From the NCBI RefSeq assembly GCF_001640025.1, contig NC_031673.1:62001-126000 (forward strand): a stretch of DNA of 64,000 nt, written 5' to 3'. Made by a program: the position numbers and the translations under genes. The notes beneath the pieces are model-generated. The model saw nothing but the letters and a program-made list of their open reading frames with translations. It did not search any database and was not told the origin of the DNA. Shown here one piece after another: positions 53,243 to 62,443 of the stretch. Source of the DNA: Sugiyamaella lignohabitans. Its lineage: Eukaryota > Ascomycota > Dipodascomycetes > Dipodascales > Trichomonascaceae. Position 1 is the first letter of the stretch. Every line of letters starts with the position of its first letter.

Positions 53243-54066
53243 ATGTAAGAGCTTCGACAATGAATTACGAGTGAATGAGAAGAGAGTATTGTTTGTGTTA
53301 ATGAGGAGCTTCGACTAGTTTATTGTTTTATTTGAAACGAAGAATAGACAGCTTTGGTGTTTTATCAGCAACAAGTGAAATATCAACATCACCAACTGTA
53401 AAAAAAGACACGAGACGAAGTTTTTGAATACAATGAACGTGTATCTAGAAACAGAATCAACTCTACTGGCAATCGAAGCAACACTCGACAAAATTTACCA
53501 ACAAGGAGTATTTTGAAAGTTCCCTTTTATTATATGTGTTATTCGCTTCGAACAACTGAAATAACACCCAGACTGATCATGAGTAATAGCAAATTACTTG
53601 AACATCTGTTAACGACTATGATTTCTTTGTAGAATACAAACTTAAGATTCGTAAACGTCTTTTGATCAAAGTTTAAATTTTGTCTTTTCGATGTTTTTGA
53701 AGTTCCTACATCAACACTACAAACACCCTCTTCCTTCGTTCTACTCGCTAATAAAACCATCTAAACACTACAAATACTAACTTTAATAGGACCAAGCGTA
53801 CTAAGAAGGTAGGAATCACCGGTAAATACGGTGTCCGTTACGGTTCTTCTCTCCGTCGTCAATGTCGTAAGCTCGAGACCCAAGCTCACGCTCGTTACGA
53901 CTGTTCTTTCTGTGGTAAGAAGTCTGTCAAGCGTCACTCTACCGGTGTCTGGGAGTGCAAGTCCTGCAAGAAGACTGTTGCCGGTGGTGCTTACGTCCTC
54001 GCTACCCCTGCTGCCACCACTGTGCGTTCGACCATCCGTCGTCTCAGAGAAATCGCTGAGGCCTAA
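53243..54066 (+). CDS. RPL43: 60S ribosomal protein eL43 (L37a) with an intron inside the start codon
   Basis: Zinc-binding protein of the large subunit. Exon 1 is only AT (53243-53244); exon 2 is 53790-54066 and supplies the G, so the ATG forms only after splicing. Product 92 aa, the same as yeast Rpl43, beginning [19 protein letters not shown]. Zinc ligands are in CSFCGKK and CKSCKK, and the end [14 protein letters not shown] is conserved. The 545-nt intron (53245-53789) has donor GTAAGA, branch TACTAAC and acceptor ATAG. It contains two copies of GAGCTTCGAC 57 bp apart, the first just after the donor. An intron at this site is known in S. cerevisiae RPL43 genes. Confidence 0.95.
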
Positions 54067-54200
54067 AGTGTTTGTTACGACTACCTCTGGATATTAATGC
54101 ACATGACCCCAACAAAAGAACTAAAATGTACCATGTATGTTGATGTAAATAAAATGCACCAATGTCATATTTATATTCGCCTCTTGTACTCGGTGGGTGC

Positions 54201-54261
54201 TGCCTCCGGCGGCTGGGGCGCTGCCCCAGACCCCGTGGCTCCTCTCGCTGCGCTCGAGTCG
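54201..54261 (+). repeat. GC-rich hairpin element, half-copy type A, 134 nt after the RPL43 stop
   Basis: Sense orientation to RPL43, loop GCT, CTCGCTGCGCTCGAG variant of the second module. Confidence 0.95.
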
Positions 54262-54630
54262 TTACTGGAGGGTCCCTGGTGTTCGATAGGGGGTTTTTCT
54301 GAGTCTGGGGGGAGAGTTTGGGAGTTTTGAGCTGTGCTGCGATTTGTGAGAGCTATAGAGTGGTGAAATAGCATACATACACAGGAGATGGAAATGCACA
54401 GTCAGATACCGGATAATTAATGGCATTTTTTCTCCTATATTTATTACTTTAAACTCCAAGAAGTAGGTAAAAAGGTCATTTTGAGATAATAACGGATAAC
54501 CAGAGAAGCTGTACCTACCTCTACTACTGTGTGTTTTGGGGACCAGACTCAAAAGTAACGGACTCATTGGCTAAAACGAGACCCAAACCCAGCATTGCTC
54601 TGTCTTAGAAACCAGGGAACCCCCTAGCAC

Positions 54631-54691
54631 CGACTCGAGCGCAGCGAGAGGAGCCACGGGGTCTGGGGCGGAGCCCCAGCCGCCGGAGGCA
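54631..54691 (-). repeat. GC-rich hairpin element, half-copy type A
   Basis: Minus orientation, mid-intergenic, about 330 bp upstream of the RING-PHD gene. Confidence 0.95.
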
Positions 54692-55016
54692 CAGTCAGGG
54701 TCTTCGTGATATGTAGGAAGTCATAAAACCGATTAAGAAGGATCGGCTGGAGATCGGCACGCGGCCCTATCTATTTAATAAATATATAAATACCAGGTCG
54801 GATGGGGCCGTCTTTGAGAGGCAAATAAGTTTTGACATTAGCAGGTTGATTGGCGAGATTTCGCAGTTGTGGCGCTTGACTGGCTGTCCCGAATACATCC
54901 AAGTGGTCTGCAACCCGTCTGGTTTGCACAATAGCGGCCGTGAGCTTTGGTTGCTGACTGTGGGTCTGGCAGGTCGCCGGCCGTCTATGTAATCATTGTC
55001 GAACCCAATATCAGCC

Positions 55017-57503
55017 ATGGACGTCGACCACGATATCGATCCAGTTGTTCCTGTGACAACTGAATCTACTCATGAAACTTCTGCTGAGAAATCGAGCCTT
55101 ACATGTCCAGTTTGTTTGGACCCTTTATCAGGACCCGGTGCGCCTGAGCTCGTGGCAACTCTTCCGTGCTGTGGTCATGTCTATCACGACGAGTGTATCC
55201 GTACTTGGTCGGAACGGACTAATAGTAAGTTTTATTTGGGTGGCTGTGCCTCCGGCGGCTGGGGCTCCGCCCCAGACCCCGCTGCTCCTCTCGCTGCGCT
55301 CGAGTCGTTTCGTCGACGGGAGCTGTAAATGTTGGTGGAACATGAGAGTTGGGAGGTGAAGGTAGGAGGACTGGTTGGTGGTTTGTGTTGAAATATTATT
55401 GAGCTAACGGGTGTTATAGGCTGTCCGGCGTGCAGAGCTAAGTTTAATGAAGTTATATTGAAAAGAGGCTCTCCGGAAGGTGAGGTGGTGAGACAGTATC
55501 ATGTGCCCGATGCTGTGGCCCCGATTCCGGCAGAATATCAATGGGAAGCACCTACAAATAATGTAGCAGTAATGTCTAGTTTGGGCTCCTCTTTGAGACG
55601 AAATAATGGCCCTTTTGGCGCTGTTGGAGGTGGTGTACTTGTTTTTGGAGGTGGCGATCATAGGAGACTTGCTGAGTCGATGGTGCTAGTGGAGGACGAC
55701 GATGGCTTGGGTGGGTCTGAAATGGACCTGTATTTAGACGACGACCAGTCGGACTGGGAATGTGCTTTGTGTTTGTTTGGAGAAACCTCGCATTGCCAGC
55801 TTGTGTGTCGCAACTGCTCACAAGAAGTGCATGTTTTCACTAGTGATTTAGACGACTATCCGTTTCTCAATTGGCACTGTCCAGGCTGTTCGTTCTCCCA
55901 GATGTCGTATCTGAGTAATTCAATAAGTAATAGACGAAGGAGAGCCGGCAGATATGGCCGTGGAAGGTCGAGAATTCGCAATGGTACTGGTGTTGGCCTG
56001 AGCATTGCTAGCCGAAGCAGTCTTGGTCATAGTACGAATGGCAGCCGAAGGGTCCCTTCTAGTGCAGTATCTGGATCACTTCAGATCTCTAGTAACCCTA
56101 TGTTAGAGAGAAGTAGTAGACATTCTAGAACCCCAGTCACCGCTGCATCAAGAATCTTTGGTTCTGCTAGCTGGGGACTGTCTAGTGATCATTCTTTACC
56201 GTCTCAGGCAGTACAACCTGTTCAAGGCAATAATTCAGAACCTCAAACACAATCTCGTCCTGAATTATCTGCTGAAGAGAGAGAAGCATGGGAGATGTTT
56301 GAACAGGCTCGTATGTTAGGAGAGGAGAACAGGGATTTATCCACTGCTACAGATGCTGGTTCATCTTCGGCATCCACATCTAATACAGCAACAAATAGCA
56401 GCATCAGTAGCAGTAGCTTTATGGGCTCCAGTAACAATTCAATCAACGCATATGGCAACAGGACACAACCTATATCTGTTGGGCAATCTTTGAGATCAAC
56501 TAGCGACACGATATCCTCCGACCCAGCTCCTTCGACTGGTGGAAGCTCGACCAGCAGGTCTGCGTCAACGCCTGAACTACCAAAAAAATTGAAAAGACCA
56601 TGTCGTCGAGCAAACCCACCTCGAGCTAATCCTTCGCCAACATCATCTTCGTCTAGTCAACGTCCATTGGGACAACCAAGCATGGCTGGCAGCCCTATTC
56701 CAGCAACAACATTATCTTTAGATACTAATTTGCCAGCTGTAGGTACTAATACGACATCTGGTTCTGGTTCTAATGAGGGCTCACCTCCATCATCATCGGC
56801 ATCATCACCCACAGCATCAGGACAGCAGACATTAGTGCAGTCGTTACTGTTGAATATTCGTAGCTCTTCACCCAAGATCATTGCTCCCAGTGAACCAATT
56901 GCTCCGCTAACGGTGCCAACAGCATCTTCGTCATCAACAGCATCATCTCCCACATCATCTAGCGCACATCTTGCCAAAATCCCATTAATATCGCCACCTT
57001 CAACTTCAAGCACTACCCCAGTATTTATGCCGACTTCGTCTGTGCAGTCTCCCAGTCCTATATCAGGTATGTCTCCATGTTCGTCCAATAGTGACAGCGA
57101 GACTGAACCTCTGTCGCGACCTGCTAACAATAACGATAACACTCGATTAAGCACCCAGACATCATCAGCAAGTACTCCCTCAGCATTAACACCTACGACA
57201 TCCGAGCCAGAGCTGACATTGCATCAGAAAGTTGAGGTGCAGAACATTGTCCGGAATGTTCTCCGTCCGGTCTATCGGTCAGGCAAAATCGATAAAGATC
57301 AGTACACACAGATAAACAAACGCGTCAGCAGAGCATTATACCAAGAGTTGATTGTCGTCAACAAAGGCCAAAAACAGAAGCTTCCTGATACAAACGTGAG
57401 TAGTTCGCTGGTACTACCGGTATGGCAAACAAAAGCAGAGGACTATGTCAAGCAAGAACTCGAGACCATAGCTAAGAAATCAAATTCCAGTGACCGTGTT
57501 TAG
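55017..57503 (+). CDS. RING-PHD ubiquitin ligase, ASR1/PHRF1-like, two exons
   Basis: Predicted E3 that acts on the RNA polymerase II CTD, by relation to yeast Asr1 and animal PHRF1. Exon 1 is 55017-55224, exon 2 is 55420-57503; 763 aa. The intron splits the RING: CPVCLDPL (Cys30, Cys33), LPCCGHVYHDECIRTW, then SCPACRAKFN after splicing. A PHD-like finger lies at about residues 183-226 (WECALCLF, LVCRNC, WHCPGC). The centre is Ser/Thr-rich low complexity. The last 70 residues (IVRNVLRPVYRSGKIDKDQY, ending with AEDYVKQELETI) resemble the PHRF1 C-terminal helical domain. Yeast Asr1 is only 288 aa. The 195-nt intron contains one hairpin element; branch GCTAAC, acceptor ATAG. Confidence 0.85.
55247..55307 (+). 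repeat. GC-rich hairpin element, half-copy type A, in the RING-PHD gene intron
   Basis: Sense orientation and 22 nt after the donor. Inserted between the two halves of the RING finger coding sequence without touching the exons. Confidence 0.95.
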
Positions 57504-59027
57504 AAATTGTGTCATCTACGCTCTGGTTATACTATTTATTATTTGGTCGTTCTTTTTAGGTTCTTGAACGGACCCTGGTGGTCCGGTGCCCCATTCCTAG
57601 CTAGCAGGCCTAGCACCTGCTCACTTCCCGGATTATGCTTCTCACCGACATTGCTAAGTGCTTGCCGTAAACTATAGTGGTACGACTGTGGTCACCCGAA
57701 TTGTACTTCTCTTTACTTGGTATTAGCACTGAAGTACTAGAATCCACTCTCCTGCCACAATAGGAGCTCCTCTCGGATCCAATGCTTCTATTTATATTAT
57801 ATATTTAATTATAACCCCAGGGTGACCGCTAATGACTTCTTTAGAGCTCGCGAAGCGAGCACAGCGGGGTCTGGGGCAGCGCCCCAGCCGCCGGAGGCGA
57901 AAGACCCTGGACCACTGATGTTAGGGTATCGTAAACTTTATCTGTACCTTATCTTGCATGGTGCATGAGGACGCAGGTACATATCTGGCTGGTGGGTGTA
58001 TCGGAGAGCAATATAACCAGTTGGCATATTATTTATTTGTAGTTCAGCTGGGTTGAACAGATGAAGTACTGTAACAGGATGGATTGTTTGGATGCGATGC
58101 GAGCTGGGGTGAATGGGGGTGAAAGTGAACATGGCAGCCATTCCGAACATTGAGAGATTGTAACGACAGGGCCGCGAGAATTTCCACTTGTGGCTTTACC
58201 AGCGAAGAGTTGTGTCTGTACTTTAGAGTTCTGTTATGACAGCTAACGAGTTTTACGAAGGAAAAGTTTCGTTCGTGATAGGGGCAACGAGACCGTGTGG
58301 CAATCGCTGTTTTAACCCAGCGGAGGTGAAAAGTGGCATGAGAAAGCAGCGGGCCGGCACAGAACAAAGTTTCCTAATGAGCAATAAAACTTTAATATCC
58401 GTGATACCTCCGAGATTTTTCTAAAAACAGGTTTTTGCTGGCTCTGGGTCTCACAACTGACACTTGTAATTAAACATGGGTTAGGGGTGGAAACGTTTTG
58501 AAAAATCGGGTTAGGTGAAAAAAGGACCGGACTGGTGTTGAGTGTTATCAGGCGGATTTACACGTCAGGAAATTTGTAGCTGAGCTCACTGCACGACACC
58601 TTTTTTATAGATCCCGACAGTCGTGGCTGGAACAAGCTGTATTTGGTTGGAAAGTAAAGTGTTAAACAAAGTGTGTTTAACATTCGCAAAAAGTCAAGTG
58701 ATAGTTCGATTGTATTCATTTCAGGCCCGCACATTGGTTCAATTAGCGACGAGCTTGTTAACAGATACAAACGAGTGAACAAGCGACATTTTGCGCGTCT
58801 AATAATAGCTCGACGCAAGAATTTGCATTGATTCAGGATCAAGTTATAAATCCTGTGTCAAATAGTCATTAGTTAAAGAAAAGAGTGTCTAATCAGATAC
58901 ATTTGTCGTTTTCGACAAGGGAAGAGTACCAGTATTTTGGCACTTTGTTTAGCAGCATCTGACAACAACGTAATAGTCAAACATAAAGCATAGGCGGCGA
59001 TTTTTGGTTTAGGTACAGATCATAAGC
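57504..59027. other. Intergenic region of 1.5 kb between the RING-PHD gene and MNN10
   Basis: Contains one type C element. The part 57540-57780 is less AT-rich than its surroundings and has short dyads (for example GGACC-CTGGT-GGTCC), so an unrecognised structured RNA is possible, but I could not match SRP, RNase P, MRP or snRNA. The rest is ordinary promoter-like sequence. Confidence 0.5.
57845..57898 (-). repeat. GC-rich hairpin element, half-copy type C
   Basis: Second hairpin GCTCGC-GAA-GCGAGC, same stem version as the copy at 6816. Antisense to the RING-PHD gene, 341 nt after its stop. Confidence 0.92.
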
Positions 59028-60083
59028 ATGTTTAAAAGTGAAAAGGGCTGGAAGTCACGGCGTCCATCGTCGACATCGTTTTGGAATTTTTCCGGGTCGT
59101 CTCCAATGTCACCAGCGAGTTCTCACAATAGAGTAGCAGCTCCTGCGTATAGACCATTACTGAACTTCTTGCTGCGGAGAAAGATTCTTATTGTGATTTT
59201 TATTTTCATTTTGTTACTGTCGTTGTTCACGGCAGTGCCATTTTTGCCGCATTTCTCGTTTGGTTCTGCCAACTACGTCATCATTTTGGCTGCCAACGAG
59301 GGCGGTGGTGTCATGCAATGGAAGGGTGCTAGAGAATGGTCGGTTGAACGATCCAGTATAGCCAATAAGAAGCAATATGCCGAGCGTCATGGATACAACT
59401 TGGCTATTAAAGACGTGTCTGCCAAAAAGAGATATGCTCATGAATGGAGAGAGTCGTGGGAGAAGGTCGATATTATCAAGGAAACCATGCGCCAGTTCCC
59501 AAATGCTGAATGGTTTTGGTGGCTCGATCTACACACATATATAATGGAGCCTCAGATCAGTCTCGATTCGCACATTTTCCGCAATCTGTACAATGAGACG
59601 TATCGCGATGCTTCATATTTCAACCCACTAAGCATTCCCATTGAAATCCCCTACGTAGACTACAACCAACCCATCGACCTGGTCATCTCACAAGACTGTG
59701 GTGGTTTTAATCTGGGTAGTTTCTTCATTCGTCGTTCCGAATGGACTGAAAAGTTGCTCGATATCTGGTGGGACCCAGTGTTTTACGAACAAAAACACAT
59801 GGACTGGGAACACAAGGAGCAGGATGCTCTTGAAACTCTGTATAGGAACCAGGCATGGATCAGAGGCCGTGTCGGTTTCATCCCACTGCGTAAGATGAAC
59901 TCGTTCCCTCCTGGTGCCTGTAGCGACATGGCCGACGACAGCAGGTTGTTCTATAACGAAAAAGAACGCGACTTTGTCGTCAACATGGCAGGCTGTGAAT
60001 GGGGCCGTGACTGCTGGGGAGAGATGGAGCATTACAAAGCTCTCAGCAAAAAGCTTCACCAAAAGAAGTTCTGGTTTTTCTAA
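59028..60083 (+). CDS. MNN10: Alpha-1,6-mannosyltransferase, MNN10-like (GT34)
   Basis: Golgi mannosyltransferase of the M-Pol complex that extends the N-glycan outer chain. 351 aa type II membrane protein: short basic cytosolic tail, a membrane anchor at about residues 50-73 (ILIVIFIFILLLSLFTAVPF), then the GT34 domain. Landmarks: IILAANEGGGVMQWKG, the donor-site region WFWWLDLHTYIMEP, and SQDCGGFNLGSFFIRRSEW, which is typical of GT34. GFIPLRKMNSFPPGAC and GCEWGRDCW complete the family pattern. Yeast Mnn10 is 393 aa. Mnn11 is a paralogue and cannot be fully excluded. Intronless, element 66 nt after the stop. Confidence 0.9.
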   Translation: MFKSEKGWKSRRPSSTSFWNFSGSSPMSPASSHNRVAAPAYRPLLNFLLRRKILIVIFIFILLLSLFTAVPFLPHFSFGSANYVIILAANEGGGVMQWKGAREWSVERSSIANKKQYAERHGYNLAIKDVSAKKRYAHEWRESWEKVDIIKETMRQFPNAEWFWWLDLHTYIMEPQISLDSHIFRNLYNETYRDASYFNPLSIPIEIPYVDYNQPIDLVISQDCGGFNLGSFFIRRSEWTEKLLDIWWDPVFYEQKHMDWEHKEQDALETLYRNQAWIRGRVGFIPLRKMNSFPPGACSDMADDSRLFYNEKERDFVVNMAGCEWGRDCWGEMEHYKALSKKLHQKKFWFF

Positions 60084-60149
60084 CCGCTGCAACTGTATAA
60101 TACTTTGCTTGATTTATAAACTGATAGACTTACTTTGGGGGTGGTGGCC

Positions 60150-60201
60150 TGCCTCCGGCGGCTGGGGCTCTGCCCCAGACCCCGTGGCTCGCTTCGCTCG
60201 G
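60150..60201 (+). repeat. GC-rich hairpin element, shortened type A, after MNN10
   Basis: Plus orientation, loop TCT, 66 nt after the MNN10 stop. The second module is shortened to GGCTCGCTTCGCTCGGG. Confidence 0.92.
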
Positions 60202-60354
60202 GCGTGGGGGAGGATAAATATTATTTTGATAAGAGCATCATTTACTACGTGGCCGTAGTGGCGGAAGATAAATATGGGGATCGAGTGTTAGAACCTCGTA
60301 GCAAGCAGGTAGTGGGATTCAGATACCAAAGGTTTTATTTTTGATACAGAATAA

Positions 60355-60919
60355 TTACTGTCGTGCATCTTGCTCAGCAAGTTCGGCCTCTTCACCCTCG
60401 TAGCGGGCTCGTAGCTCACGTTTCTTGAGTTCGTTGCGCTCTTCACGGACAGACAAAAATATTAAGAAATTGATCACGATCTCGACAAATGTGTAGGTGA
60501 AAACAAGACCGTTTGAGACGTGAGGTGAGCTTCCGATATATGAATAAGTGCCAACAATGAAAAAGATCAAAAGTCGCACAGGTACTAACACATCGAGAAT
60601 GTCGAGATAGTTAGGGACCACCAGCACTGTGAGGTCTGATAATCCGAGCATTGCCAAGGCAAATGCTATCATACCCAACAGGGGTTGGGCATATTCATCT
60701 GTATCTCCTACAATTAAAAGATCCTATAGGTGTTAGTAAATTGGGAGGAGGTTTATCGATATTGCGAGACCTAGTACTTACTAATTCCATGGATCGTGTA
60801 GTCAGGATCACGAACCTATTTTCCATCAGAGCAAGAGGATTTTTGATGAGAAAAAACGCAAGGGTCCAGAGAATGAACACCCTCTGGAACACCAGGGTCG
60901 AAGCTGAGATCTGTGCCAT
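60355..60919 (-). CDS. ILM1: ILM1-like membrane protein, two exons
   Basis: Small multispanning protein; in S. cerevisiae its loss increases mitochondrial DNA loss and it localises to the ER. Exon 1 (60919-60782) encodes MAQISASTLVFQRVFILWTL and 26 more residues; exon 2 is 60723-60355; 168 aa. The start, LVVPNYLDILDVLVPVRLLI with FFIVGTYSY, and FVEIVINFLIFLSVREERNE all correspond to yeast Ilm1 segments. About four hydrophobic helices and a charged C-terminal tail are seen. The 58-nt intron (60724-60781) has GTAAGT, TACTAAC and TATAG and no element. Convergent with MNN10. Confidence 0.88.
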
Positions 60920-61522
60920 GGCAATTCCGTTTTAATATTGATTTTTCAGAAATATTACAGTAGCTTACTTTGATGCTGGCAACGAAGTTCATGAGAACTC
61001 TGCAGCCGCGTTACACATATAGGATGAGAGAGAGCTGAAAGACAAAAGACGAAAAGCCCATGTGTCCAGTTGATTATTCACAAAATCCTCGAGGAATAAT
61101 GTGCTCGAAGAACTGTAAACAAATGCCTGAAAAGATTAGCCAAATATGGGTTGTGGAGTGATAATCTTACGGGTATTTCATGACGTAGGACCCTGGACCC
61201 TAGATAGCGGTTAGGGCAATGCACCCCTGAGCAGCCCAAAGAAGGTGAACGAACGTAAACAAAGTGGAATTGGCTAATGTTTACTGTTTAGTTTTCCTTC
61301 TAGCATACACCAACTACGGAAGCCTTTTACCTTCTATTGAATTTATGGCTTCTTTTTAATCAAAATAATTTATTCTATGTAGGATATAAAAACAAAGTCT
61401 ATAGATAGATAAACACAACAAAAAAATGAAACCATGGGCAAAAAATAAATTAGAAATGGCTCAGCATATTAAATAGCAGCAGTATCAGTGAGTAGCCAAA
61501 GGTCCAATAAATACTAACACAA
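60920..61522. other. Intergenic region between ILM1 and the dehydrogenase gene
   Basis: 603 bp, ILM1 promoter and the 3' flank of the next gene. No element, RNA gene or ORF of note. Confidence 0.55.
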
Positions 61523-62443
61523 TCAAATATAGTGCTTGTTCGTAAGCTCGTTGGTTGTCCAGTCCCACAATTTAGAGCTCAGTTCTTGGTTCTTTGCATT
61601 TCTAGTCAGGGAGCCGACTTTACCATATGGTACCAAGTACTCACCAGCTTTGTCGTTGGCTTCAACTGAGAAGCAGTAAAGTGTAGTGATGGCACCATTG
61701 TATGGTGTAATATAGAATGGTTTAGTAACAGCATTGGCGATGCGACCAAGAATACCATAAGTAGAGTTCATACCGTCATACAAATCGGTTCTAACAAAAC
61801 CAGGGTGAAGAGAGTATGACTTTATCTGGGGATATCGCTTTGTCAACTCGTTGTTGAGGAGGATGTTGGCAAGCTTTGACTGACCATATCTATCCCAGAC
61901 ACTGCCTTTAGTCAGGTTGACGTCTTCAAAATTAATACCCACTCTAGGAGCAAAATTGTGTGCAAAGCTTGAAACATTGATAATCTTTACCTCGTCTCCA
62001 TCTTTAGCTGTCTTTTCTAGGAGTGGGAGCATGATTCGTGTCAATAGAGCATGTCCCATATAATTAGTAGCGAACTGCATCTCATACCCATCATTGTTCA
62101 ACTCATAAGGTGTGGCCATAATACCAGCATTGTTAACCAGATAATTAAGCGACGTGTGCTCATTTACAAACTTTTCAGCAACTTGTTTCACATCATCAAG
62201 CTTAGACACATCCAATTTGACATATTCGATATTGGCATTTGGGACTTCTTTCTTGATCTCAGCAATAGCTGCTTCACATCTAGTGGGGTTTCGACCAGCG
62301 AGATAGATCTTGCCCATATTCTTTCTGGCCAATTCAGTGACCGTATGTTTACCGATACCTGTGTTTCCACCAGTAATAAAAACAGATTTTCCAGAGAAAT
62401 CTGGAAGCGAATCAACTGACCAACAGGGACCAAAGAAAACCAT
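61523..62443 (-). CDS. Short-chain dehydrogenase/reductase, retinol dehydrogenase/WWOX-like
   Basis: NAD(P)-dependent oxidoreductase with a Rossmann fold, 306 aa from the Met at 62443 (MVFFGPCWSVDSLPDFSGKS). The longer frame from 62566 adds 41 unconserved residues. Cofactor motif TGGNTGIG, the NNAG motif (YLVNNAGIMATP), the catalytic Ser in INVSSFAHNF and catalytic YGQSK are all present. The PHPGxxxT-type segment appears as LHPGFVRTDLY. This subgroup (fungal RDH/light-dependent reductase-like SDRs) has many paralogues with unknown substrates. Intronless. Confidence 0.9.
   Translation of the reverse strand: MVFFGPCWSVDSLPDFSGKSVFITGGNTGIGKHTVTELARKNMGKIYLAGRNPTRCEAAIAEIKKEVPNANIEYVKLDVSKLDDVKQVAEKFVNEHTSLNYLVNNAGIMATPYELNNDGYEMQFATNYMGHALLTRIMLPLLEKTAKDGDEVKIINVSSFAHNFAPRVGINFEDVNLTKGSVWDRYGQSKLANILLNNELTKRYPQIKSYSLHPGFVRTDLYDGMNSTYGILGRIANAVTKPFYITPYNGAITTLYCFSVEANDKAGEYLVPYGKVGSLTRNAKNQELSSKLWDWTTNELTNKHYI

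Larger units (their letters stand above)
54067..55016. other. Intergenic region between RPL43 and the RING-PHD gene
   Basis: 950 bp with two element halves (54201-54261, 54631-54691). No other gene seen; the small ORFs have no domain. Confidence 0.6.

Noticed and set aside
57540..57780. SRP, RNase P or snRNA gene
   Set aside because: Local dyads exist, but none of the conserved motifs of these RNAs could be placed.
4134..60201. CRISPR array or bacterial contamination as explanation of the repeats
   Set aside because: Repeats are dispersed singly among spliced eukaryotic genes, with no regular spacers and no cas genes.
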